NCBI GenBank assembly: GCA_002305165.1
Contig: DBQI01000010.1
Coordinates: 228 to 64,227, forward strand
Direction of reading: 5' to 3'
DNA: 64,000 nt
From: Armatimonadetes bacterium UBA1398
GTDB taxonomy: Bacteria > Armatimonadota > Zipacnadia > UBA1398
In this document: positions 32,803 to 41,131 of the stretch, piece after piece
Layout: each line of letters opens with the position of its first letter
How positions within the stretch are numbered: the stretch's first letter is position 1
Notes under the pieces: model-generated
The model's input: the letters and a program-made list of their open reading frames with translations, nothing else
The model's database searches: none
Told to the model about the DNA's origin: nothing
Made by a program: the position numbers and the translations under genes

Positions 32803-34302
32803 TCAGTCCACTGGCGCCGCGCCGTGGAGAGCGTCCACATGCACCTCCCCAAGGGAGCCTCCACGATGTGCCAGGACGGCCCCCGCGAGCTCGCTGCACA
32901 CGATGCCGGAGGCGTATAGGCCGTCCAATGCGCCCGACTGCAGCGTGACGAGGTGGTTCAGCCGCTCGGCGCACACCTGGTGAAGGCAGAGCCGACCCAC
33001 CCTGGCCTCGTACTCACGTGGAGCGACCGCGGTCTCCGGTCCCCAGTAGGAAGGCCTCGAGCTTGGGCCACCAATCTCCACCAAGCAGCCATCCACCAGA
33101 GTCCCCGGCCCGCGCCGGACGGACACGTCGCGTAGGGTCAGTTCGTCGATCCGGCCTCCCACCTGAAGGTACCGCGCATCGGCGGCCCGTTCATCAACCT
33201 CGATGATCTGCAGGCCGTCCACGGTCAGCGAGCCGATGTCGCCGTTGGCGTCTACCCGCACAACGGGCCGCGCGTCGGTGGGATGGAGATGCGTGATGTT
33301 CCGCAACGATAGGGCATCTATGCGGCCGCCTACGCTGAACAGGAAGGGTGGCGTGTAGTCGTAGTTCGCCGGACCGTGCCGGAGGTCGATGGTGTCGAAC
33401 ACGAGGGACCCGAAGTTGCCTCCAAGCTCCTGCCACGGGTTGATCCAGACACCGAAGCTCCGGTAGGTGCCCGTAACGTTCCGGACAATGACCCTGTCCA
33501 GCCGTGAGCCACGCGAGAGCAGTCGGATGCACTGCGCCGCATCTTCAACCATCACCCCGTCGATGAGCACGTCGGTGACGGGTCCGACACTCACATTGGG
33601 GCCCGCCAGGTTGTTCCAGACCACCGTCCCGTTCTCGTCCAGGTCGCAGTTGCCATCATCGGCGTTGATAGCGATGAAGTCGTCCCAGGCGCACCCCTGG
33701 ATGTCCCGTAGGACGAGGAACTCGCCTGGCCCTTGCACGTGGATGCCGTCCTGGTTCTCGCACTGCATCCGGGCCGGCAGGTCGATAGCAATGCTCTGCA
33801 TGGTGACCCGGCGCCAGTTCGTCAGGTGCACGGCATAGGTGCGCTGGTCCCGCAGGGTGATGTCCCGTATCGTGACGCACTCCACCCCGAAGAAGCCCAG
33901 GATCGTTGTGGCCGTGTTGTCGGGCGTGTGATGCACCTGGTTCCGGCAGTTGCCGTTGTAGGTTCCGCCGAGGAGAGTGATGTTCCGATCGAGGCGCGCG
34001 TCACGGCTCGGGTGGGCGTTGCGCACAAGGTACCGGTCCGACCCGTCCGCGAGGTAGAGGCCGCAGGCCGGATTGAGGCACTCGATCGTGGTGTTCGAGT
34101 GCACGTCCAGACCGCGGACGAGCGCAGCGCCGTCTATGACCAGGTGGAGGTGACCCATCTGAGGGGCACGGTCCAGCACTGCCTGAAGAGCGGCGGTGTC
34201 ATCTGTGCCGCCACCAGTCCATACGTTGCAGTCGAGCCGAGCGCCGCAGCGGCTGGCATAGACGACTCGCTCGCTGATGCCTTGCCCAGTAGCTGAGGTC
34301 AT
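32803..34302 (-). CDS. Right-handed beta-helix protein (pectate-lyase/GH28-like)
   Basis: 499 residues from the ATG at 34302 (AAGGAAGGA upstream); upstream in-frame residues look non-coding. The N-terminal part has GGGTDDTAALQAVLDRAP, typical of GH28/pectate-lyase-type proteins, followed by NTTIECLNPACGLYLADG. The coil repeats are seen as VTIRDITLRDQRTYAVHL, QDGIHVQGPGEFLVL, WDDFIAINADD, TDVLIDGVMVED, DRVIVRNVTG, DALSLRNITHLHP and DELTLRDVSVRRG. The double-Asp in WDDFIAINADD recalls the catalytic region of GH28 (polygalacturonase) though not exactly. No signal peptide is apparent. It begins 5 bp after the aldolase stop, so the two form an operon. The likely substrate is pectin or a related polysaccharide (inference). 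Confidence 0.75.
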   Translation of the reverse strand: MTSATGQGISERVVYASRCGARLDCNVWTGGGTDDTAALQAVLDRAPQMGHLHLVIDGAALVRGLDVHSNTTIECLNPACGLYLADGSDRYLVRNAHPSRDARLDRNITLLGGTYNGNCRNQVHHTPDNTATTILGFFGVECVTIRDITLRDQRTYAVHLTNWRRVTMQSIAIDLPARMQCENQDGIHVQGPGEFLVLRDIQGCAWDDFIAINADDGNCDLDENGTVVWNNLAGPNVSVGPVTDVLIDGVMVEDAAQCIRLLSRGSRLDRVIVRNVTGTYRSFGVWINPWQELGGNFGSLVFDTIDLRHGPANYDYTPPFLFSVGGRIDALSLRNITHLHPTDARPVVRVDANGDIGSLTVDGLQIIEVDERAADARYLQVGGRIDELTLRDVSVRRGPGTLVDGCLVEIGGPSSRPSYWGPETAVAPREYEARVGRLCLHQVCAERLNHLVTLQSGALDGLYASGIVCSELAGAVLAHRGGSLGEVHVDALHGAAPVD

Positions 34303-34307
34303 CGCGT

Positions 34308-35093
34308 TCACATCCTTCCTTCGCGCGGCACACCGGCAGCAGCGGCACGGGCGCCGTCCAACATGAAAGTGAGGTCGCTTCCGATGGCCACGAAGCGCCA
34401 GCCCTCCTCGATGCGGCGGCATGCCATCGCGGCGTCCCCCGCGTGGATCCCCGGCGCAACTCCGCATCTTTGAGCCGTGTCCAGAAGCATTCGGAGAGCG
34501 TCCCTGAAATCCGGGTTATCAGAGTCCATGGCAGGCTCCTGTCCCATGGACGCGAGCAGATCGTTGGGCCCAACGAACATGGCGTCCACGCCAGGCGTGC
34601 TGAAGATCGCCTCACAGTTCTCCACGGCCTGCACATGCTCCGCTTGGACCACGACGAGGGTCTCATCGTTCGCTCGCCTGAAGTACTCCGCCTCCGTGGT
34701 CTCAAAACTGAGAGCCCTAAGCGCCCCTCCCACGCTCCGGTGGCCCATCGGGTGGTACTTGCAGGCGGCGACGGCTGCAGCGGCCTCCGCCGCCGTGTTG
34801 CACATGGGTACTACAATGCCCCACGCCCCGCAATCCATGGTCCGCTTGATGTGAACCAGATCGTTCACGGGGATTCGCGCCAGTGGCACGCATCCAGCGC
34901 TCGCCACGGCGGAGAAGCACGCGTCCGCCGTCTCCCAAGTCGCCGGGCTATGCTCCAGATCGAGGGTGATCCAGTCGAGGCCCACTCTAGCCAGGAACCG
35001 GGCAGCCATAGGACTGGCGAGGGAGAGCCAGGTGCCTATCTGCGGATGGCCCTGAGCTAGTCCGGCTTTCACCGTGTTCGTTCGCATCGTCAC
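34308..35093 (-). CDS. HpcH/HpaI-family class II aldolase (2-keto-3-deoxy sugar acid aldolase-like), copy 1
   Basis: 261 residues. The first in-frame start is GTG 35093, overlapping a preceding TGA; ATG 35087 is an alternative. Family motifs are IGTWLSLASPMAARFLARVGLDWITLDLEHSP, VVVQAEHVQAVEN and DAMFVGPNDLLASMG; the Glu and Asp of these bind Mg2+ in the family. The enzymes cleave 2-keto-3-deoxy sugar acids to pyruvate and an aldehyde. Placement among galactonate dehydratase, SDR and pectin-type genes supports sugar-acid breakdown. It is 5 bp upstream of the beta-helix gene. A dehydrogenase remnant lies directly upstream, overlapping by 4 bp. Confidence 0.87.
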   Translation of the reverse strand: MTMRTNTVKAGLAQGHPQIGTWLSLASPMAARFLARVGLDWITLDLEHSPATWETADACFSAVASAGCVPLARIPVNDLVHIKRTMDCGAWGIVVPMCNTAAEAAAAVAACKYHPMGHRSVGGALRALSFETTEAEYFRRANDETLVVVQAEHVQAVENCEAIFSTPGVDAMFVGPNDLLASMGQEPAMDSDNPDFRDALRMLLDTAQRCGVAPGIHAGDAAMACRRIEEGWRFVAIGSDLTFMLDGARAAAAGVPREGRM

Positions 35094-35236
35094 TCATCCA
35101 ATCTATGGGGTCCTGCGCCAGGCGGCCCTGCCTCGAACGAGTGGGCGACCTCGATCCCCGCCGCGGTCAGCATGGCCTCGGCTGCTTCACCGTTGTCCTA
35201 GAAGGCTCGCGCGGTAACGACGACTCTCTCCGGCAC
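35090..35236 (-). pseudogene. Remnant of a 2-hydroxyacid (phosphoglycerate-like) dehydrogenase start
   Basis: On the minus strand GTG 35236, preceded by GGAGG at a 9-base spacing, opens a frame reading PERVVVTARAF, then a TAG (35200-35198), then DNGEAAEAMLTAAGIEVAHSF. This matches the N-terminus of D-3-phosphoglycerate dehydrogenase-like proteins (a VLVTARxF-type strand followed by a helix and GxEV). The frame continues only about 16 more residues and stops at TGA 35092-35090, sharing 4 bp with the aldolase start. So a gene start, its SD and its end-junction are preserved while most of the body is lost and a stop sits at codon 13. It is best read as a decayed gene in the same operon as the aldolase. 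Confidence 0.6.
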
Positions 35237-35357
35237 CCGGCGTAACCTCCATGCGACATAGGCTGGTGGCTCACTTCGCTCGTCAGCGCCGCAGGCCTGC
35301 GCCACATCCAGCCATGGCGCGTGTCTGACGATCAGCTAGTCTCCGGGAGGCTCACCC

Positions 35358-36692
35358 ATGCTCAGACTGCCAGTCCTAGCGCTCCTCGCCTGCTCGACAC
35401 TCGCCTCGGTGGCGTCCGCTGACCACGAGTCTCGCTCGTTTCCCCTGCGCGCGCTGCCATCGGAGGTCTACGGCGGCATCTTCTGCCATGACCTCGATGG
35501 AGATGGCGCTCTCGATCTCGTGGTTACGGGCCCTGGCTTCATTGATGCCTATGCACAGGATGGGGCTCTCCTGTGGACTCACGAGGCGAACATCAAGCTC
35601 TGGGAGTTCAGCCATCACCCTAGCGCCATCGCCGGCGACCTGGACGGCGACGGTGTTCAGGAGATCGCGTACCTCAGCGAGGGCGGCGAGATTGCGGTCC
35701 TGGACGCTCGGACGGGCGAGGCCAAGTGGTCACTTGAGGCGCCCGGAGAGCCTTGGGCCCTGGTCGTTCTGAACGTCCGAGGCCAGGGCGACCGCGAGAT
35801 CCTACTCCAATACAGCCAGGAACGGATCCTCGTTGTGGATGCAGTAACGGGGGATCCCGTCTGGGAGACGGAGGCCTACCGAGGCATCGAGCACAGCCCG
35901 GCACGTGTTGCTGACTTGGATGGGGATGGCCTGGATGAGGTGGCCGGCGCGGTCATCATCGATGACGACGGAAGCGTGATGAGCCCGTGGGACCCCGGTG
36001 GCCGGTACCGGTCCATGGACAGCATGGTCATCGCGGACGTGGTGCCCGGGTTCCCGCTGGAGGTCGTCATGGCCGAGCAGATTGGGGCCGACTCCCACAC
36101 CGTGGTCCTGAACTCCGAGGGCATCGTCTTCAGCGCTTTGAACCCGTGGGACTGGGAGGACCCTGACAAGGTGGTGGCTGGGGACTTCGATCCCGACCGC
36201 CCGGGGCTGGAGATCTTCAATCGCTCGTCCGGCGGCGACGGCACAGCGAGGCGGGGCAACGAGGAACCCTATCGGAACGAACTAGCCCCCTGGGTCCTGT
36301 CATCCTCTGGTGAGCTGATCTCTCGTTACCACCTTCTCGACATGGCCCCTGAAGGGTGGACCGGCCATGGCATTGAGGAGATCGCCGCGATCGATTGGTT
36401 CGGTGATGGACGCGACTACATCGCGGGCAAGGAACGCCACACCCTGGGCCGGTCGGCGGTTATCGACCCGATCACTGGGGAGTTCCTGGAGGTGTTCGAT
36501 ACCGCGTCGCTGCGGCTATATGTCATCGACCTTCAAGATGACGCGCGGGAGGAGGTCGTGTCCATCGAGGAGGACGGCTCGCTTCGCATCTTCTGGAACC
36601 CGGCGCCCTCCGGCGACCCCGGCGCGCGCAGCCCGTGGGACCAGCAGCACTACCGCCGGCAGAAGCAGAACTGGAACTACTACTCTCCGTAG
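35358..36692 (+). CDS. Secreted FG-GAP/VCBS propeller protein, rhamnogalacturonan-lyase-like
   Basis: 444 residues with a signal peptide (MLRLPVLALLACSTLASVASA). It carries Ca-binding-type DxDxDG repeats: CHDLDGDGALDLVV, AGDLDGDGVQEIAY and ADLDGDGLDEVAG. These are the blades of a beta-propeller of the FG-GAP/VCBS type. The C-terminus ending PWDQQHYRRQKQNWNYYSP resembles the ends of family 11 rhamnogalacturonan lyases and related secreted proteins. It should be secreted and may degrade or bind pectin. The catalytic residues are not identified, so a non-enzymatic propeller cannot be excluded. It leads a plus-strand block with SDR and galactonate dehydratase genes. Confidence 0.7.
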   Translation: MLRLPVLALLACSTLASVASADHESRSFPLRALPSEVYGGIFCHDLDGDGALDLVVTGPGFIDAYAQDGALLWTHEANIKLWEFSHHPSAIAGDLDGDGVQEIAYLSEGGEIAVLDARTGEAKWSLEAPGEPWALVVLNVRGQGDREILLQYSQERILVVDAVTGDPVWETEAYRGIEHSPARVADLDGDGLDEVAGAVIIDDDGSVMSPWDPGGRYRSMDSMVIADVVPGFPLEVVMAEQIGADSHTVVLNSEGIVFSALNPWDWEDPDKVVAGDFDPDRPGLEIFNRSSGGDGTARRGNEEPYRNELAPWVLSSSGELISRYHLLDMAPEGWTGHGIEEIAAIDWFGDGRDYIAGKERHTLGRSAVIDPITGEFLEVFDTASLRLYVIDLQDDAREEVVSIEEDGSLRIFWNPAPSGDPGARSPWDQQHYRRQKQNWNYYSP

Positions 36693-36810
36693 GCTCCGCA
36701 GGGCAACCGCGGAATGTGTTGAATGCTCCAACGCGAGGGCGTCGCCGTGCCGCTCGCTTGACGTGCGAGCTTCGGGTCAGATGCCTACGCGAGAGGGACT
36801 CCAGGCCGCC

Positions 36811-37590
36811 ATGCACACCAGGTTCAGAGACCAGGTCGCCATCGTAACGGGCTCGTCATCAGGGATCGGCAAGTCGACGGCGCTGCGGATGGCAGCCCAG
36901 GGCGCCGCCGTCTGTGTCGTCGCGAACCACAACACCGAGGGAGGCGAGGCAACCGCCGCCGAGATCCGCGAACAGGGCGGTCGGGCCGTCTTCATGCAGG
37001 CCGATGTGGCGTCGTCCTCCGACTGTGAGCGTGTCGCTCAGAAGACGCTCTCCGCCTTCGGGCGCATCGACATGCTGGTCAATAACGCGGGGATCACGCG
37101 CGCCGTTCGTTTCGAGGAGATGGACGAGGCCTTCTGGGATGGCGTGCTGGACACGAACCTGAAGAGCGCCTTCCTGATGAGCCGCGCCGTCATAGGGGAC
37201 ATGCTGGCCCGTGGGCGCGGCAGCGTCACGAACGTCTCCTCCGTCCACGCGGAGCAGACCCATGCGGGTCACGCCGCCTATGCCGCCTCCAAAGCCGGAA
37301 TGTGCGGGATGACCCGGGCTCTGGCCATCGAGTTCGGCGCCCGAGGCGTGCGCTTCAACTGCATCCTACCGGGCACCATCGACGTCTCCCTGCACAGCCG
37401 CAGGAACGTGGTGGTGGACCGCGCTACATGGGCTCCCCGGAAGAGCGAGATCCAGGTCATGAGGCGTCTGGGCTCGCCCGATGAGATCGCTGCCGCCATC
37501 TGCTTCCTCGCGTCCGATGACGCCTCGTTTGTCAACGGCGCGAGCCTCGCGGCCGATGGTGGACTACTGACTATTCTCAAGGACGAATAG
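36811..37590 (+). CDS. SDR-family sugar dehydrogenase / reductase
   Basis: 259 residues from ATG 36811 (MHTRFRDQ); ATG 36781 is an alternative start. Short-chain dehydrogenase signatures are all present: VAIVTGSSSGIGKS (NAD(P) binding), LVNNAGITRAVRF, a catalytic Ser (NVSSVHAEQ), then YAASKAG (YxxxK) and PGTIDVSLHS. The enzyme oxidises or reduces a sugar or sugar acid with NAD(P). The neighbours (galactonate dehydratase 1 bp downstream, aldolases nearby) suggest a sugar or sugar-lactone dehydrogenase. Substrate not determined. Confidence 0.88.
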   Translation: MHTRFRDQVAIVTGSSSGIGKSTALRMAAQGAAVCVVANHNTEGGEATAAEIREQGGRAVFMQADVASSSDCERVAQKTLSAFGRIDMLVNNAGITRAVRFEEMDEAFWDGVLDTNLKSAFLMSRAVIGDMLARGRGSVTNVSSVHAEQTHAGHAAYAASKAGMCGMTRALAIEFGARGVRFNCILPGTIDVSLHSRRNVVVDRATWAPRKSEIQVMRRLGSPDEIAAAICFLASDDASFVNGASLAADGGLLTILKDE

Positions 37591-37591
37591 C

Positions 37592-38707
37592 ATGAAGATC
37601 ACCAAGCTAGAGACCATCTACGTCAAGCCCCGGTGGGTGTTCCTCAAGATGCACACCGATGAGGGGCTTGTGGGATGGGGAGAGCCCATCGTCGAGGGGT
37701 GGTCCCAGACCACGGCCGCGGCGGTGCACGAGATGGGCCGCTACCTCATCGGGCAGGACCCTCGGCACATCGAGCGCCATTGGCAGGCGCTGTATCGGAG
37801 CGGGTTCTACCGCGGCGGCCCCATCCTGTGCAGCGCCCTCAGCGGCATCGACCAGGCGCTGTGGGACATCCGTGGCAAGGAACTAGGACTGCCGGTGCAC
37901 GAGATCCTAGGTGGCCCTGTGCGGGAGAGGATCCGCATCTACACGGGCGCGGGGGGCAGCACGCCTGACGAGTGCCGCGCGTCAGGCCGCGCCGCGCGCG
38001 ACGCTGGCTTCACCGCAGTGAAGACCGGTGTGCCGCAGTCCGTGCGGTTCATCGAGAGCGCAGCTTTCGTGGCGAGCTTCGTCGAGCGCATGGAAGCCCT
38101 CCGCGAGGGCACGGGTGACGACGTGGATATCGCCATCGACTTCCACGGCCGGGTCAGCCCCGCCCAGTCCATCCGCTTGGCGAAGGCTCTGGAACCTATG
38201 CACCCCCTCTTCATCGAGGAGCCGTGCCTGCCCGAGAACGTTGATGCCCTCGTCCAGGTCGCGCGCTCGACGACCATTCCCATCGCCACGGGCGAGAGGC
38301 TCTTCACACGGTTCGGCTTCCGTGAGGTGCTCGAGAAAGGCGGCGCCGCAGTGCTGCAGCCAGACCTCTCGCACGCGGGAGGCATCTCGGAGGTCCGCCG
38401 GATCGCGGCGATGGCCGAGACCTACTACTGCTCCATCGCGCCGCACTGCCCATTAGGTCCGATCGCCCTGGCGGCCTGCCTCCAGATTGACGCCTGCACA
38501 CCGAACTTCCTGTGCCAGGAGCAGGTCACTATGGGCGAGGGTTACCTCGTCACGCCCTTCAAGCACTCGGCTGGGCACATCGAGGTGCCGGAGGGGCCAG
38601 GTCTGGGGATAGAGGTCGATGAGGCCGCTATCGAGGCGCTGCGCTACGACGGATCCTGGGAGACCCCCCGCGACTGGTATGAGGACGGATCCCTGGCCGA
38701 CTGGTGA
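37592..38707 (+). CDS. D-galactonate dehydratase family (mandelate racemase/enolase superfamily)
   Basis: 371 residues. The start MKITKLETIYVKPRWVFLKM, then IDQALWDIRGKELGLPVHEILGG, is typical of DgoD-like members. The metal-binding acids are visible in DIAIDFHGRV, FIEEPCLPENV and PIATGERLFTRF, and HAGGISEVRRIA with APHCPLGPIALAACLQ holds the general-acid/base His. These match D-galactonate dehydratase, which forms 2-keto-3-deoxy-D-galactonate from D-galactonate. Other acid-sugar dehydratases share many of these features, so L-rhamnonate or a similar substrate cannot be ruled out. It begins 1 bp after the SDR stop. A nearby HpcH-family aldolase could split its product. Confidence 0.85.
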   Translation: MKITKLETIYVKPRWVFLKMHTDEGLVGWGEPIVEGWSQTTAAAVHEMGRYLIGQDPRHIERHWQALYRSGFYRGGPILCSALSGIDQALWDIRGKELGLPVHEILGGPVRERIRIYTGAGGSTPDECRASGRAARDAGFTAVKTGVPQSVRFIESAAFVASFVERMEALREGTGDDVDIAIDFHGRVSPAQSIRLAKALEPMHPLFIEEPCLPENVDALVQVARSTTIPIATGERLFTRFGFREVLEKGGAAVLQPDLSHAGGISEVRRIAAMAETYYCSIAPHCPLGPIALAACLQIDACTPNFLCQEQVTMGEGYLVTPFKHSAGHIEVPEGPGLGIEVDEAAIEALRYDGSWETPRDWYEDGSLADW

Positions 38708-38725
38708 ACGGGACCGGCGACCGAC

Positions 38726-39514
38726 TCAGCCGTTCTCCTCGGCAAGGGCCGACCGCAGCTCGGTAACCGCCGTGCGGGCCGCGTGCATCAGGATCCCCAC
38801 GTCCACCGAGTAGCACAGGTACTGAACGCCGACGCTCGCCCATCGGCGCGCGTCCTCCGCAGACTCGATGAAGGTGCCGACTATGACCCCTTGGGCGCGA
38901 GCCTGTTCGACCGCCAGGGACATCCTCGCCGTCACCCCAGGATGGCGTACTTCACCCGGCACGCCACAGGACTGCGACAGGTCATAGGGTCCGATGAAGA
39001 TGACCCCGATGCCCTGGACCGAGAGAATCTCGGCCAGGTTCGTCAGTCCCTCGGTCCCCTCGATGTGGAGGATCGGGAGCGTTCGGCGGTTGGCACGGGC
39101 GAAGTGTTCGGCGGCAGCACGCGCCGTGTAGTCCGCGGCGCGGACGAACCGGCAGACTCCGCGGCTGCCCCGGGGATGGAACAGGCAGGCTTCTACCGCT
39201 TGGCGCGCGTCCTCGACCGTGGCCACCTGAGGGACGTGGACGCCCTCAGCGCCCACATCGAGAGCCCGGAGTATCTCGGCCGCGTCGTTCTGCGGCACCC
39301 GCACCATCGGCGCGATGCCGCGTAGTTGCGCCGCCCGGATGTGGTTCTGAATCGTCTCCGTCGAGAGGGGGCCGTGTTCCATGTCAAGGATCACATGGTC
39401 GAAGTCGGCAAGGCCCAGGATCTCGACGACGGCCGGATCTGTGAGCTTCGCGAAGGGCCCTATGCATACATCGCCACGTTCGAGACGGGCTTTCAGGCTC
39501 GGATCGACTTGCAT
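38726..39514 (-). CDS. HpcH/HpaI-family class II aldolase, copy 2
   Basis: 262 residues from an ATG behind a near-perfect AGGAGGTG. The motifs VILDMEHGPLSTETIQ, ILHIEGTEGLTNLAEIL and IGVIFIGPYDLSQSCG match the HpcH/HpaI family. Compared with copy 1 (34308-35093), residues differ throughout, so the two are distant paralogues. It faces the dehydratase gene (convergent, 18 bp apart) instead of being in its operon, so it may have its own promoter within the ~140-bp region upstream. Likely role: cleavage of a 2-keto-3-deoxy sugar acid or 2,4-dihydroxy-heptanedioate-type substrate. Confidence 0.85.
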   Translation of the reverse strand: MQVDPSLKARLERGDVCIGPFAKLTDPAVVEILGLADFDHVILDMEHGPLSTETIQNHIRAAQLRGIAPMVRVPQNDAAEILRALDVGAEGVHVPQVATVEDARQAVEACLFHPRGSRGVCRFVRAADYTARAAAEHFARANRRTLPILHIEGTEGLTNLAEILSVQGIGVIFIGPYDLSQSCGVPGEVRHPGVTARMSLAVEQARAQGVIVGTFIESAEDARRWASVGVQYLCYSVDVGILMHAARTAVTELRSALAEENG

Positions 39515-39656
39515 CTGGCACCTCCTATGCGAATGGCCAACCGGCTTCTACCACCGCGAGGCGGCGATTCCTTCGGTCGAGGGTATCCGGGGGGCCGGCG
39601 GGATGCGGTATGATGCTTCTCAATACTCGTGCTCATCCGAAGGGTTGGCGACCGCA

Positions 39657-39821
39657 GTGGGGAAGGATCTCAAGGACACCGTTCTGTGCAAGGCCGTGAA
39701 GGACGCCCAAGTCAAGGATCTCATCCCCTTGGTCCGCGACGCGAAGTTCATCTGTGAGAAGTGTGGGCGCGCGGCGGCCAGCAAGAAGAACCTCTGTTCG
39801 CCCAAGAAGCTAGGCAAGTAG
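39657..39821 (+). CDS. Small zinc-knuckle-like protein (about 54 aa)
   Basis: Start uncertain: GTG 39657 gives 54 residues (GAAGGG 13 bp upstream); ATG 39603 gives 72. The C-terminus FICEKCGRAAASKKNLCSPK has CxxC and a third Cys, and the upstream sequence KDAQVKDLIPLVRDAK is helix-like. Small proteins of similar pattern (a helix plus a CxxCG...LC.P zinc knuckle) occur in other bacteria, as far as I recall, with no assigned role. It sits between a minus-strand aldolase and the epimerase-type gene. It may be a nucleic-acid- or protein-binding accessory; that is inference. Confidence 0.6.
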   Translation: MGKDLKDTVLCKAVKDAQVKDLIPLVRDAKFICEKCGRAAASKKNLCSPKKLGK

Positions 39822-39967
39822 CCGACACCCCTCAGAGGTCAGCCGGGCGCTCTCCTATGATCCCGAGGCGCTTCCTGCTGCCCCGCCTCGCTGCCTGCCT
39901 CTGGAGAGTCAGTCGCGCCAAGGCTTGGTGCTCCCCATGTGGAACCGCTCTACTTGGAGGTGAGCCC

Positions 39968-41131
39968 GTGCCGAACGCCCAACGACTCGCCGACGATCTG
40001 CGGTGGCTGGTTGGCCACGGTACCCACGACGTACTGCCCCATTGGCTTGCGACCGTTGGAGCCGCCTCGGGCCCGTTCGCCACTCGGGTCGACCGGCAAT
40101 GGAAGCTCCGGCCCGATCAGGTTGCGACCATCGTCTCCCAGGGTCGCCTTGTGTACGATTTCGCCGCCGGCACCAGGCTCACGGGAGACTCCTCTTACCT
40201 TGAGGCTTGCCGTCGAGGCGCCGAGGTTCTGCTCGATGGCTTCAGCGACCCCGACCACGGCGGCTGGTTCTACGCCCTCGACCTCAGCGGCGAGGTTGTG
40301 GATGATCGGAAGGGCGCGTACGGCCACGCCTTCGTCATCTTCGGGCTCTCCCACGCTCACGAGGTCACAGGCGATGGGCGGTTCTCCGATGGCGCATCGA
40401 GCGCGTGGCAGGCTGTCAAGGATCACCTTGTCGATCCAGCAGGTGGTGTCGTCACCCATCTGTCACGGGAGTTCGCGGGTCCGACTGATAGGCATCGGTC
40501 CCAGAATCCCGTGATGCACCTCTTCGAGGCCCTGTTGGCGCTCTGGCAGGCCGGTGGCCGAGAGGAGGCGCGAGCCGACGCTGTGGCCTTGGGACGCTTC
40601 GTGGTGGAGGGCTTGATAGAGCGTCCAGGAAACCCGCTGCCTGAGCTCTACACGCCGGCATGGACCCCCCTTCCCGAGTCTCTGGGTGGAAGGATCGACA
40701 TCGGGCACCAGTTCGAGTGGGCCTACCTGCTCTCGCGAGCGGCGGAGATCGGTCTGCCCAGCGACTGGCTGCCCTACGCGGAGGGGCTTCTCGACTACGC
40801 GGTGGCCCACGGACTCGATGGGCGAACCGGTGCGATCGTCAGCCCTGTTGGGCTGTCCGGAGACGGTCTTCCTTCATCGCGGCGGGGCTGGTGGGAGCAG
40901 TGCGAGGCGATGCGCGCCCTCGCGAACTGGGCTGTGGTTCGAGATCGGATCGAGCTTGCCGCGACATTCGAGGGGGTTCTGAGGTACGTGCAAGACAGCT
41001 TCGTCGACCCCGTCTACGGGGGATGGTACGCCGCGCTGGACGACGACTCCAAGGGAAGCGAGTGGAAGCTCGACTACCACGTGGTGGCCCTCTGTGAGGA
41101 GGCGGCGCGGCTACTTCGGCACAGCCAGTAG
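39968..41131 (+). CDS. N-acylglucosamine 2-epimerase family (AGE/mannose isomerase-type)
   Basis: 387 residues from GTG 39968, fixed by GGAGG 7 bp upstream. The (alpha/alpha)6-barrel family motifs are RLVYDFAAG, DHGGWFYALD, YGHAFVIFGLSHAHEVTGD, NPVMHLFEALLALW, GHQFEWAYLLSRA and GGWYAALDDDS. The His residues in NPVMHLFEA and GHQFEW are the ones used in catalysis by AGE-family epimerases and mannose/cellobiose isomerases. It epimerises or isomerises a free sugar or amino sugar. The start of the minus-strand gene overlaps its 3' end by 21 bp (convergent). Confidence 0.87.
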   Translation: MPNAQRLADDLRWLVGHGTHDVLPHWLATVGAASGPFATRVDRQWKLRPDQVATIVSQGRLVYDFAAGTRLTGDSSYLEACRRGAEVLLDGFSDPDHGGWFYALDLSGEVVDDRKGAYGHAFVIFGLSHAHEVTGDGRFSDGASSAWQAVKDHLVDPAGGVVTHLSREFAGPTDRHRSQNPVMHLFEALLALWQAGGREEARADAVALGRFVVEGLIERPGNPLPELYTPAWTPLPESLGGRIDIGHQFEWAYLLSRAAEIGLPSDWLPYAEGLLDYAVAHGLDGRTGAIVSPVGLSGDGLPSSRRGWWEQCEAMRALANWAVVRDRIELAATFEGVLRYVQDSFVDPVYGGWYAALDDDSKGSEWKLDYHVVALCEEAARLLRHSQ

